Shown one piece after another: positions 1 through 8,347 of a DNA stretch of 64,000 bases. The first letter of the stretch is position 1. Every line of letters starts with the position of its first letter. The notes beneath the pieces are model-generated. The model was not told the origin of the DNA, searched no databases, and worked only from the letters and a program-made list of their open reading frames with translations. A program made the position numbers and the translations under genes. The DNA lies in the NCBI RefSeq assembly GCF_003460505.1, contig NZ_QTVG01000003.1:62001-126000 (forward strand). The letters are read 5' to 3'. This stretch comes from Eubacterium sp. AF36-5BH. GTDB taxonomy: Bacteria; Bacillota; Clostridia; Lachnospirales; Lachnospiraceae.

Positions 1-1421
1 ATTTCCACTCTGTCACCGTTTTGGAGCTTGTAGTCGATATTAACCATCTTGCCATTAACTCTTGCACCAACCATCTTATTACCTACTGCACTATGAATAC
101 TGTATGCAAAATCAATTGGTGTAGAACCGCTTGGTAAATTCTTTACATCACCATTTGGTGTGAAACAGTACACTCTTTCAGAGAACATGTTCAAATCATC
201 TTTTAAAAGATTAATAAATTCATGGTTATCTGACATGTCTCTCTGCCATTCGAGAATCTGTCTTAACCAGGCAATTTTCTGCTCTTCATTATCGCCGTCA
301 CCTGTAATATTTTCCTTATACTTCCAATGAGCTGCGATACCATATTCAGCAGTTTTATGCATTTCGTATGTTCTAATCTGAATTTCAAATGGTTGCCCAT
401 TTGGTCCAATTAATGTTGTATGAAGTGACTGATACATATTCTGCTTTGGCATTGCAATATAGTCTTTGAATCTTCCCGGCACAGGAGTGTATTTCTCGTG
501 TATTATACCTAACGCCCCATAACATTCCATTACACTGTCAACAATAATTCTTACTGCAAAAACATCATAAATCTGATCCAAAGTCTTGTGTTGCATAGTC
601 ATTTTCTTGTAAATACTAAAATAATGCTTTACACGACCATCTATTGTTGCTTTAATACCTGCCTTTTCAATATAGCCTGCCACCTCAGCAATTAAGTTAC
701 TCATAAACTCTTCACGATGTTCTAATCTTTCATGAACACCGTCAACTAATTCTTTGTATTTTTCAGGCTCTAAATATCTTAAAGCTAAGTCATCTAATTC
801 AATCTTAATTTTAGAAATACCTAGTCTGTCAGCAATTGGTGCATAAATGTCCATTGTCTCTTTTGACTTTTCTTTCTGTTTTTCAGGTGTCATATACATA
901 AGCGTACGCATGTTATGTAATCTATCCGCAAGCTTAATCAATATAACTCGAATGTCCTTTGCCATTGCCAAAAACATTTTACGCAAGTTTTCTGCCTGCT
1001 CTTCCACCTTATCAACATCGTAATCTAATTTAGTAAGTTTTGTTACGCCATCAACCAGGTCTGTTACTTCTTCGCCAAATTCCTTAATCATTATTTCACG
1101 GGTTGCGGCCGTATCTTCCATTACATCGTGAAGAAGACCTGCCATAATTGATTCTTTATCCAACTCTAAATCAGCTAATATTAAAGCTGTATGAATTGGA
1201 TGAATAATGTATGGTTCTCCTGACTTTCTTTTCTGGTCTCCATGTGATTTTTTTGCAAAATTATATGCCTTATCAATCATCCTTAAATCGTCTGCTGATG
1301 GATGATAATGCTTTATTTTTTCAATTAATCTTGCATATAATTCTTCAGGAGTTGCCTGTTCTTCTTCTTTTGGGATTACTCCATGATTTTCAATTTTAAT
1401 GTTTTTGTTTAAATCTGTCAT
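1..1421 (-). CDS. relA: Bifunctional (p)ppGpp synthetase/hydrolase, 3' end cut off by the window
   Basis: Makes and degrades the stringent-response alarmone (p)ppGpp in the cytoplasm. The minus-strand frame starts at the ATG at 1421 (MTDLNKNI...) and stays open to base 1, so the C-terminal regulatory part (end of TGS, then ACT) lies outside. Visible in order: the HD hydrolase domain with GLLHDVMEDT; the synthetase domain with GRVKHYFSIYKKM and the RFKD motif that marks bifunctional Rel/SpoT enzymes rather than synthetase-only RelA; YQSLHTT; and the start of the TGS domain (VYCFTPNGDVKNLPSGSTPIDFAY). It lies just downstream of apt in a recJ-apt-rel order common in Clostridia. The identity is secure; only the ending is unseen. 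Confidence 0.96.
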   Translation of the reverse strand, partial: MTDLNKNIKIENHGVIPKEEEQATPEELYARLIEKIKHYHPSADDLRMIDKAYNFAKKSHGDQKRKSGEPYIIHPIHTALILADLELDKESIMAGLLHDVMEDTAATREIMIKEFGEEVTDLVDGVTKLTKLDYDVDKVEEQAENLRKMFLAMAKDIRVILIKLADRLHNMRTLMYMTPEKQKEKSKETMDIYAPIADRLGISKIKIELDDLALRYLEPEKYKELVDGVHERLEHREEFMSNLIAEVAGYIEKAGIKATIDGRVKHYFSIYKKMTMQHKTLDQIYDVFAVRIIVDSVMECYGALGIIHEKYTPVPGRFKDYIAMPKQNMYQSLHTTLIGPNGQPFEIQIRTYEMHKTAEYGIAAHWKYKENITGDGDNEEQKIAWLRQILEWQRDMSDNHEFINLLKDDLNMFSERVYCFTPNGDVKNLPSGSTPIDFAYSIHSAVGNKMVGARVNGKMVNIDYKLQNGDRVE

Positions 1422-1434
1422 ATCTCAATCCTTT

Positions 1435-1959
1435 TTATTTTCCATCGTATGTTACTACTGCATCTACTCTATATTTTGAAAGTTTTTCTCTTCCTTTAAG
1501 TCCTGCAAGTTCAACTAAAAACAGGTTATCTACAACTTCTCCTCCTAATTTTTCAACTAACTTAATAGCTGCTTCAATTGTACCACCTGTGGCAATTAAG
1601 TCATCGACTAAAATAACTTTCTGACCGGGTTTAATTGAATCTATATGCATCTCAATTTCAGCTTTTCCATATTCTAAATCATAGCTTTCTGAAATTGTCT
1701 CACATGGTAATTTACCTTTTTTTCTAACTAATACAAATGATTTTCCAAGTAAGTAAGCTAAAGGCATTCCAAATATAAAACCTCTTGCCTCTAAACCAAC
1801 AATTACGTCAAAATCTATATCTTTAATCTTGTCCAACATTGAATCTATAGCAATCTTTAATCCCTTTGGATCCTGTGTTACTGTTGTAATATCTCTAAAG
1901 ATAATTCCAGGTTCAGGGAAATCCGGTATACTTCTAATATATTTTTCTACTTCATTCAT
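1435..1959 (-). CDS. apt: Adenine phosphoribosyltransferase
   Basis: Salvages adenine with PRPP to give AMP. The start is placed at ATG 1959 (MNEVEKYIRSIPDFP) because AAGGAGG lies about 9 bases upstream; the longer frame to 1992 would put that ribosome site inside the gene and overlap recJ. The product is 174 residues, close to the family length of about 170. The PRPP loop VILVDDLIATGGT is present, as is the N-terminal DFPEPGIIFRDITT typical of Apt. It sits 27 bases after recJ and 14 bases before rel, so it is probably in the same transcript. Very confident. Confidence 0.97.
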   Translation of the reverse strand: MNEVEKYIRSIPDFPEPGIIFRDITTVTQDPKGLKIAIDSMLDKIKDIDFDVIVGLEARGFIFGMPLAYLLGKSFVLVRKKGKLPCETISESYDLEYGKAEIEMHIDSIKPGQKVILVDDLIATGGTIEAAIKLVEKLGGEVVDNLFLVELAGLKGREKLSKYRVDAVVTYDGK

Positions 1960-1985
1960 TCTTCTTGTCCTCCTTATGAATGCTT

Positions 1986-3740
1986 TTAGCAAAATCTGTC
2001 AATTACGATTTGTATTTGGCTATTACCGTTAAATTCGTTTATTGTCGGGTAATATGTAGCCATTATCTCAATGTTGTTTTTCTCCCCTACTAAAGCCTTG
2101 TTAATTTCTTCCTGACCGAATTTATTTTTCAAAAATTCCATAAAATCAATAACACGGCTAAAAATCATTGCAGTCATTGTATATGAACTGCTATTTGTAA
2201 TGGTAAGTTTCAATACGTTACCATTCTTACCCAATATTTGTAATTTATTTATTTTTAAATGCTTTTCAGCAAATATTGGCTTTTCATTACCTTTACCAAA
2301 TGGTTTGATAATACTTAACTCCTGTATCATATTCATTGTAACATATTCAAGGGGGAGTTGCATATCAATCCATACCTTTAAATATAAATCTTCTTGAGTT
2401 AAATTACAATTTTCATTTAGTTTTTTTCGTAAAATATCTATATTTTCTTTTGGAAGGGACACACCTGCAGCCATTTTATGGCCACCAAATTTAGTAAATA
2501 ATTCTTTTACCTTAGTAAGCTCAGCATACATGTCATATTCTTCAATGGAACGTCCAGAACCCTTTACGCCTTCTACAGCATCTGTTAAAACAATGGTTGG
2601 TTTATTATATTTTTCCCTTACACGACCTGCAATAATTCCAGCAATACTTTCATGGCAATGTTCCAAATATATAACCAAAACTGAATCATCTAATTGTTCT
2701 GCTTTTTCAATAGCTTCTTTAGTTCCTTTTTCTGTTAAATCTTTTCTTTCATCATTTAATTTTTTCAAAGCCCCGGCTAAAACTTCTGCGTGTTTTTCAT
2801 CTTCACATTCAAGCAAATCCATTGCTTTTTTAGCAGTGTCAAGTCTGCCACTGGCATTTAAACATGGTCCAAGCACAAAGCCAAAATGATAGGAATCAAG
2901 ATTTTTTTTATTCAACTTACACTGATTAATTAAAGCATTAATTCCTATATCATTACTTGTTTTTAAAGCTTCCAGACCTTCCTTAACAATTATTCTGTTT
3001 TCTCCCTTTAATTCTACCACATCGCATACAGTTGCCATAGCACCATAAGGTAATAATTTTAATATAAATCTTTCGCTTACATGCATATTTTCAAATAGGG
3101 CACGCATAAACTGAAATGCCACCATCGCTCCACATAATTCTTTAAAAGGATATTGACAATCTTTTTGCTTATGATTAACTATTGCATCTGCCATTGGTAA
3201 AATATATTCTTTTTTACCATTATTTTCTTCAAAAACAACTTCATGATGGTCTGTTACAACAACAGTCATTCCCAATTCTTTTGCATATTCTATTTGTTTT
3301 ATGGCAGCAATACCATTATCACATGTAACAATAGTATCAACACCCTGGTCGTATGCCTGTTGTATTAATCTTTCATTAATTCCATAGCCATCTTCAATTC
3401 TATGTGGTACAACCACATCCACATCAGCGCCTAAATACTTCAAACAGGTATGTAAAATATAGCCGGAACATATACCATCAACATCATAGTCGCATATAAT
3501 TCTGATTTTACTTTCATTATTTATTTTTATACTCAAAATATTAACTGCCTTGTCCATGTCCTTAAACAACCATGGAGAACTTATTTCATTTATAGTTCCG
3601 TTAAGATATTGCTCTATTTCCTTTTCTGAGACAACGTCCCTGTTTCTCATTAATCTTGCAGTAATAGGACTAATATTATATTTTTTTGCAATACCATTAA
3701 AATCTGCTTTTTTTGTTTGTAAAAACCACTTTTCATTCAT
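1986..3740 (-). CDS. recJ: Single-stranded-DNA-specific exonuclease RecJ
   Basis: A 5'-3' single-strand DNA exonuclease used in recombination and repair. At 584 residues it matches the normal length. It has the DHH phosphoesterase motifs: DYDVDG at about residues 84-89, CDNGIAA at about 140, TDHHEV with DHH at about 164-166, and GPCLNASGRLDTA further on (DHHA1 region GGHKMAAG near 430). The C-terminal OB-like domain ends at IQIVIDRFC. It follows secDF across a terminator-like hairpin and precedes apt. Its start (MNEKWFLQTKK) has only a modest GGTGA ribosome site. Confidence 0.96.
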   Translation of the reverse strand: MNEKWFLQTKKADFNGIAKKYNISPITARLMRNRDVVSEKEIEQYLNGTINEISSPWLFKDMDKAVNILSIKINNESKIRIICDYDVDGICSGYILHTCLKYLGADVDVVVPHRIEDGYGINERLIQQAYDQGVDTIVTCDNGIAAIKQIEYAKELGMTVVVTDHHEVVFEENNGKKEYILPMADAIVNHKQKDCQYPFKELCGAMVAFQFMRALFENMHVSERFILKLLPYGAMATVCDVVELKGENRIIVKEGLEALKTSNDIGINALINQCKLNKKNLDSYHFGFVLGPCLNASGRLDTAKKAMDLLECEDEKHAEVLAGALKKLNDERKDLTEKGTKEAIEKAEQLDDSVLVIYLEHCHESIAGIIAGRVREKYNKPTIVLTDAVEGVKGSGRSIEEYDMYAELTKVKELFTKFGGHKMAAGVSLPKENIDILRKKLNENCNLTQEDLYLKVWIDMQLPLEYVTMNMIQELSIIKPFGKGNEKPIFAEKHLKINKLQILGKNGNVLKLTITNSSSYTMTAMIFSRVIDFMEFLKNKFGQEEINKALVGEKNNIEIMATYYPTINEFNGNSQIQIVIDRFC

Positions 3741-3754
3741 AGTTAATCACCATT

Positions 3755-3794
3755 TTAAAGAAGAAAAGCGGCACCATCAATAGATGATACCGCT
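3755..3794 (-). terminator. Hairpin terminator between secDF and recJ
   Basis: On the minus strand a 12-bp stem (arms 3783-3794 and 3767-3778, two G-U pairs, loop 3779-3782) is followed by a T-rich run TTTTCTTC. It would end or attenuate the secDF transcript before recJ, which would then need read-through or its own promoter. Confidence 0.75.
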
Positions 3795-3808
3795 CAATAA
3801 AATCTTAA

Positions 3809-6040
3809 TTATTTATCGTATTTCTTACCTTTCATAATGTACCATAAAGAACCAGTAACAAATACTGATGAGTAAGCACCAGCTACAATACCTACCATTA
3901 ATGGTAATGTAAATTCTCTAATAGATGATACACCCATTACAAAAATCATAAATACCATTATAAATGTTGTAAGTGAAGTATAAATACTTCTTGTAAGTGT
4001 TTGTGTAATACTCTGATTAATAATATCAATCATTGTATCTTCACGTTTCATTATAGCCTTGTTTTCTCTAATTCTATCGAAGATTACGATTGTAGCGTTA
4101 ATTGAGTAACCTACAATTGTAAGCAAACATGCAATAAATGTTGTTCCTACTGTTACTCTTGATAAGCCGTAGAAGCCTACAACAATAAGTACGTCATGTA
4201 ATAAAGCTATAACAGCTGCTAAAGCAAAATGTACATTCTTAAATCTGAACCAAATATAAATTAACATACAAATTGTTGCTATAACTGTTGCAACAACAGC
4301 ATCTGTTTTCATTTCAGAACTGATTGTATCTGAAATTTCTGTATCATTAAAGTTCTGCTTGTCATCCTTAGCCTGATATTTGCTAATTAATAAATCTTTA
4401 AATTTATCCATTTGTTCACCTTCAAGTTTCTTTGTCTTGATTGTGAATAATCCCTTATTATTTGTATCCTTCTGAGCCTGTATGTCATTTGTTGAAAGTA
4501 AATCTGCAATTGCAGGTTTTACTTCTTTATTAAATTCATCAATTGTATAGTCTTTATCAAACTGTACCTGAATTGATGTACCACCCTTAAATTCAATGCT
4601 AAAGTCAAATGGGCCATTACCCTTAGCAGTGTTAAAGATAATTCCGCCAATTCCTATTACTATAACAGCAATTGATATAACAAACCATACAGCTCTCTTT
4701 TCAACAAATTTAATTGTTTTCTTAACTCTTTCTTTACCGTAGAATACAGGCTTCTGGAATCCCATGTAGTAAAGCATCCATACAAGACCTCTTGAAATTA
4801 CAAGAGATGTAAATAACTGGATAAAAATACCAATCATAAGAGTTGTTGCAAATCCCTGAACTGTACCTGAACCCTTAATCCATAATACTAATGCAGCAAT
4901 AAATGTTGTAACGTTACCGTCAACGATTGCTGATGTTGCTTTCTTAAATCCTATTCCAATAGCACTCTTAACATTCTTACCTGCGGCAATTTCCTCTCTA
5001 ATACGTGCATAAATAATTACGTTAGCATCAACTGCCATACCAATATTAAGAATAATACCTGCAATACCAGGTAATGTAAGTGTTAAGTCAAATCCGTTAA
5101 GTGCTAAAAGCATTAACTCAATGTATGATATTAAAGCCAAGCCTGCAGCTAAACCTGGAATTCTATATACCAATAATAAGAATAAAATAATTATAATAAA
5201 ACCAACAATACCTGCCTGAATACTCTTTGATAAAGCATCACTACCTAAGTTAGCACTCTGAACGCTATGGCTTAATTCATCAAGCTGTACTTCCAAAGAA
5301 CCAATACCGATGTTTGTAGCAAGTGTCTGAGCTTCTTTTAATGTGAAATCACCTGTAATCTGTGCCTGTCCACCTGTAATGACAGCCTGAATTTTTGGAG
5401 CACTTAAAACTTCATCATCATAAATGATAAATGACTGTTCGCCAACATGAGAACTTGTCATTTCACCAAAAGCCTTTGTTCCTTCTGAGTTGAACTGTAA
5501 ATTTACGATGTTTTCATTTACACCTTTATCGTTTGTTGTAGCCTGTCCTTCAGCACTGGCTACTGTATCACCTGTTAACCATACCTGATAATAACTCTTA
5601 TCTACCTTAATGTATTTCTTATTCTTTAATTCAGCCTTTGTTGGTGTGTACCCACTCTTTGCCGCTGTACAGAAATATAAAATACCCGGTTTTCCTAATT
5701 CATTTAATACTTCATCAGCATCGTATGCACCTGGAATTTCAACAGTAATTCTGTCTTCACCAGCCTTATATGCTGTTGCTTCTGTACTAAATGCAGCAAT
5801 TCTCTTTTCAAGTTTTGCTCTTGTTTTTTCTAAAGTATCTGCTGTTAAATTACTTTTATCAGATTCTGCTACCTGATATGTAATACTTACACCACCCTTT
5901 AAGTCAAGACCCTGAGTAATGTATTTTGCCTGGCCACGATCCCCTATACCAAACATAATAACGTAACCTGCAAAAGCAAGTACGGCAAGAGAAATAATAA
6001 ATGCTATTATTCCCTTTGTTTTGTTCATCTTAATTTTCAT
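3809..6040 (-). CDS. secDF: Fused preprotein translocase subunit SecDF
   Basis: Uses proton motive force to help pull secreted proteins through SecYEG. The 743-residue product joins SecD and SecF in one chain. The SecD half has TM1 (about 10-30), a periplasmic-side P1 region beginning GLDLKGGVSITYQ, and a five-helix block containing GFDLTLTLPGIAGIILNIGMAVDANVIIYARIREE. The SecF half begins near residue 440 with FDFSIEFKGGTSI and ends with the GYSINATIVIFDRIRE helix block. About 12 TM segments are visible. ATG 6040 has GAGG 6 bases upstream. No yajC lies next to it. It is directly downstream of the SCIFF maturase, the usual clostridial neighbour. Confidence 0.96.
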   Translation of the reverse strand: MKIKMNKTKGIIAFIISLAVLAFAGYVIMFGIGDRGQAKYITQGLDLKGGVSITYQVAESDKSNLTADTLEKTRAKLEKRIAAFSTEATAYKAGEDRITVEIPGAYDADEVLNELGKPGILYFCTAAKSGYTPTKAELKNKKYIKVDKSYYQVWLTGDTVASAEGQATTNDKGVNENIVNLQFNSEGTKAFGEMTSSHVGEQSFIIYDDEVLSAPKIQAVITGGQAQITGDFTLKEAQTLATNIGIGSLEVQLDELSHSVQSANLGSDALSKSIQAGIVGFIIIILFLLLVYRIPGLAAGLALISYIELMLLALNGFDLTLTLPGIAGIILNIGMAVDANVIIYARIREEIAAGKNVKSAIGIGFKKATSAIVDGNVTTFIAALVLWIKGSGTVQGFATTLMIGIFIQLFTSLVISRGLVWMLYYMGFQKPVFYGKERVKKTIKFVEKRAVWFVISIAVIVIGIGGIIFNTAKGNGPFDFSIEFKGGTSIQVQFDKDYTIDEFNKEVKPAIADLLSTNDIQAQKDTNNKGLFTIKTKKLEGEQMDKFKDLLISKYQAKDDKQNFNDTEISDTISSEMKTDAVVATVIATICMLIYIWFRFKNVHFALAAVIALLHDVLIVVGFYGLSRVTVGTTFIACLLTIVGYSINATIVIFDRIRENKAIMKREDTMIDIINQSITQTLTRSIYTSLTTFIMVFMIFVMGVSSIREFTLPLMVGIVAGAYSSVFVTGSLWYIMKGKKYDK

Positions 6041-6054
6041 CTTTTACCTCTTTC

Positions 6055-7416
6055 TTAGTCAGCATCCGCTAAAGCTGCCTTTATCATTATTGAGCATTCC
6101 ACTCTTTTTTTCTGCATTTCACAACCTATGTCATAGGCATCATTTATTGTACCGTGGAAATTGTATGAGTTTGCTGCACATCCACCACTACAATAAAATT
6201 TTGAAAAACAGTTTTTGCACTTTTCTTTTGAATATACGTTGCAATCACCAAATGTTTCAACTATATCGTTTCTAACGATTCCGTCATTTACATTCCCCAT
6301 TAAGAAATCTTCATTGCCAACAAACTGATGACATGGATAAAAATCTCCCCAAGGTGTAACTGCTAAGTATTCCGTACCTGAACCACATCCTGATAATCTC
6401 TTATAAACACATGGTCCCTGATTTAAATCAATCATAAAATGGAAAAAGTTAAAGCCATTACCTTCTTTTTCCCTCTTAATATATTCAAGAGCTAATTTAT
6501 CGTACTCTTCCATAATTTTAGGTAAATCTTCTTCTCTTATAGAGTATGGATCTTCCTCCGGTCCAACAACCGGTTCAATAGACATTTGTTTAAATCCTAA
6601 GTCTGCAAAATGCTTCACATCTTCAGAAAAATCTAAATTATCTCTTGTAAATGTACCTCTTACATAATAGTTTGTCTGATTTCGGCTATCTGCAAGTTTC
6701 TGAAACTTTGGAACAATAAGGTCATAACTACCCTTACCTGTTCTAAAAGGTCTCATTCTGTCATTTACTTCTTTTCTACCATCTAAACTTAAAACTACAT
6801 TTGACATTTCTTTATTAAGATATTCCATTATCTCGTCATTTAATAAAACACCATTTGTAGTTAATGTAAATCTGAATTTCTTATTATTTGGTTCTTCAAG
6901 TGAACGACCGTATTCAACTAACTGCTTTACAACATCCCAGTTCATTAATGGTTCGCCACCAAAAAAGTCAACTTCCAGATTAACTCTGTTTCCTGAATTT
7001 GCAACTAAAAAGTCTAAAGCTTTCTTACCCACTTCAAAACTCATTAATTCTCTACGGCCATGGTATTCACCTTCTTCTGCAAAACAATACTTGCATGCTA
7101 AGTTACAATCATGAGCTATATGTAAACATAGAGCCTTAACTACTGTCTGACGTGTTTCCTTAAACTTTTCTACGAAAGGCTGATATATATCCTCAGTAAA
7201 CAACTGTCCATCTTTCTTCAACTGTTCAACTTCGTCAATAACTTCTCTTATCTCTTCTTCTTTGTACTTTGAGCTAAGTTTTGAAATTATAGCTTCAGCA
7301 TCAAGTTTTTCAAACAATTCTATAACATCGTATGTAACATCATCAACAACATGAACCGCTCCACTGTTGACATCTAATACAATGTTGTACCCATTGCTTT
7401 TATATTGATGAATCAC
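6055..7416 (-). CDS. scfB: SCIFF peptide radical-SAM maturase (SPASM protein)
   Basis: Predicted to install Cys-to-Thr thioether crosslinks in the neighbouring six-cysteine SCIFF peptide; the activity is known for the family and inferred here. The 453-residue product has an N-terminal peptide-recognition region (about 1-90), the radical-SAM cluster CNLACKYC (C104, C108, C111), the FFGGEPLMNW element, and a C-terminal SPASM region with C-rich blocks (GCGSGTEYLAV, YPCHQF, CKNCFSKFYCSGGCAAN). The frame starts with GTG (VIHQYKSNGY), supported by GGGAGG 9 bases upstream. It lies between scfA and secDF, the conserved clostridial arrangement. Confidence 0.95.
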   Translation of the reverse strand: MIHQYKSNGYNIVLDVNSGAVHVVDDVTYDVIELFEKLDAEAIISKLSSKYKEEEIREVIDEVEQLKKDGQLFTEDIYQPFVEKFKETRQTVVKALCLHIAHDCNLACKYCFAEEGEYHGRRELMSFEVGKKALDFLVANSGNRVNLEVDFFGGEPLMNWDVVKQLVEYGRSLEEPNNKKFRFTLTTNGVLLNDEIMEYLNKEMSNVVLSLDGRKEVNDRMRPFRTGKGSYDLIVPKFQKLADSRNQTNYYVRGTFTRDNLDFSEDVKHFADLGFKQMSIEPVVGPEEDPYSIREEDLPKIMEEYDKLALEYIKREKEGNGFNFFHFMIDLNQGPCVYKRLSGCGSGTEYLAVTPWGDFYPCHQFVGNEDFLMGNVNDGIVRNDIVETFGDCNVYSKEKCKNCFSKFYCSGGCAANSYNFHGTINDAYDIGCEMQKKRVECSIMIKAALADAD

Positions 7417-7440
7417 TGTAATTTTCCTCCCTTTTTAACG

Positions 7441-7478
7441 CACTATAACAGAGTTGAGTGCTCAACTCTGTTATAGTG
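7441..7478. repeat. Perfect 18-bp inverted repeat between scfA and scfB
   Basis: Arms 7441-7458 and 7461-7478 are exact reverse complements with 2 bases between them; as RNA this gives about a 17-bp stem with a 4-base loop. No T-run follows on either strand, so it is not a classical intrinsic terminator. It sits between the peptide gene and its maturase gene, where an mRNA-stabilising or processing hairpin would yield more peptide than enzyme. Confidence 0.85.
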
Positions 7479-7497
7479 TAAATTAATCAATATTAAA

Positions 7498-7638
7498 TTA
7501 TTTGTTTTCGCAAGTCTGGTTTCCTACTGTACATGATGTCTTGCAAGCTGACTGACATGATGTCTGACATTCACCACAACCGCCTTTTTTCATTGTGTCC
7601 TTTAATGTTTTCTGATTTAATGTTTTGATATGTTTCAT
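7498..7638 (-). CDS. scfA: SCIFF (six cysteines in forty-five) ribosomal peptide precursor
   Basis: A 46-residue precursor read by direct translation: MKHIKTLNQKTLKDTMKKGG, then a Cys-rich tail running CGECQTSCQSACKTSC and ending VGNQTCENK. Cysteines are at 21, 24, 28, 32, 36 and 43, exactly six. GGAGG lies 7 bases before the ATG at 7638. It belongs to the SCIFF family, nearly universal in Clostridia and always beside a radical-SAM/SPASM maturase, here scfB immediately downstream. The N-terminal MKHIKTLNQ stretch is the conserved leader. The function of the mature peptide is not established. Confidence 0.96.
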   Translation of the reverse strand: MKHIKTLNQKTLKDTMKKGGCGECQTSCQSACKTSCTVGNQTCENK

Positions 7639-7730
7639 GGTTTTCCTCCAATACTTATTTGCGTAAAAAGATACTTACGCATAATTCTTATGGTATTATA
7701 ACACATAAAACGTTTTTTTCAAACGTTTTT

Positions 7731-8087
7731 TTAACTAACCATTCCTCCGATGGTTCCACCCCCTACAGATGCCAGTAATAATTTTATAATTTCTATTGTT
7801 TCACTATTAATTTGACCGTTCACTATTATCGAAACTAAAACTATGACAACAGCATATATGAGACCTGATATGGCTCCCCACATAAACTTCCCTTTATCCA
7901 TAACTTTTCCTATTACATAACCGCCTGCAAAGGTAGCTATGACATATGTAGCAAGAATTAAAATTTGTATGGTGCTATAGGCTGGTGAGATTTTTAAAAC
8001 AATAAATGCAACTGCTACTATTAGCACAAAACTTACAATCATTTCTAAAAGTAAGTCTTTTAAAAAAGATAAAATAATTTTGCCCAT
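7731..8087 (-). CDS. Small multi-pass membrane protein, TIGR04086-like
   Basis: A 118-residue protein with about four hydrophobic helices (roughly 13-32, 40-62, 67-88, 97-117) and glycine-rich turns (ATFAGGYVIGKVMDKGKFMWGAISG). It resembles the TIGR04086 membrane proteins that occur next to SCIFF genes in Clostridia; this is recognition from memory of the family. It is the first minus-strand gene of the scfA-scfB-secDF run, about 90 bases upstream of scfA, with GGAG before ATG 8087. A role with SCIFF or the Sec machinery is suggested only by position. Confidence 0.75.
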   Translation of the reverse strand: MGKIILSFLKDLLLEMIVSFVLIVAVAFIVLKISPAYSTIQILILATYVIATFAGGYVIGKVMDKGKFMWGAISGLIYAVVIVLVSIIVNGQINSETIEIIKLLLASVGGGTIGGMVS

Positions 8088-8224
8088 TTTACTCCTTTTT
8101 TCATTTTTTCTTTATTTTATTACAGTGTCAAAATGCCTTATTCTACCTGTACTTTTTTAATAATGGTATTGACATTGAAAGACCGTAATCAGAATTTAGG
8201 TATTCTCCTCCCCAAATATTTTTA

Positions 8225-8259
8225 TAATAAATTATATTTGTGGGCAATATAATTTATTA
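8225..8259. repeat. 14-bp inverted repeat just upstream of the CNNM-protein promoter
   Basis: Arms 8225-8238 and 8246-8259 are perfect reverse complements with a 7-base loop TGTGGGC. It ends 6 bases before a promoter -35 box at 8266. It lies between divergent genes, so an operator for either side is possible; no T-run makes it a terminator. Confidence 0.6.
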
Positions 8260-8265
8260 CAATTC

Positions 8266-8294
8266 TTGACTTTAACAGGTTCATTATGTAAAAT
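8266..8294 (+). promoter_or_regulatory. Sigma-A-type promoter of the CNNM transporter gene
   Basis: TTGACT at 8266-8271, a 17-base spacer, then TAAAAT at 8289-8294, about 50 bases before the ATG at 8348. Both hexamers are one mismatch from consensus. Confidence 0.65.
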
Positions 8295-8347
8295 CTTCCT
8301 TAACAAGTCAGGGACTTGAAATATTATTAATTTATAAGGAGAAAGTT

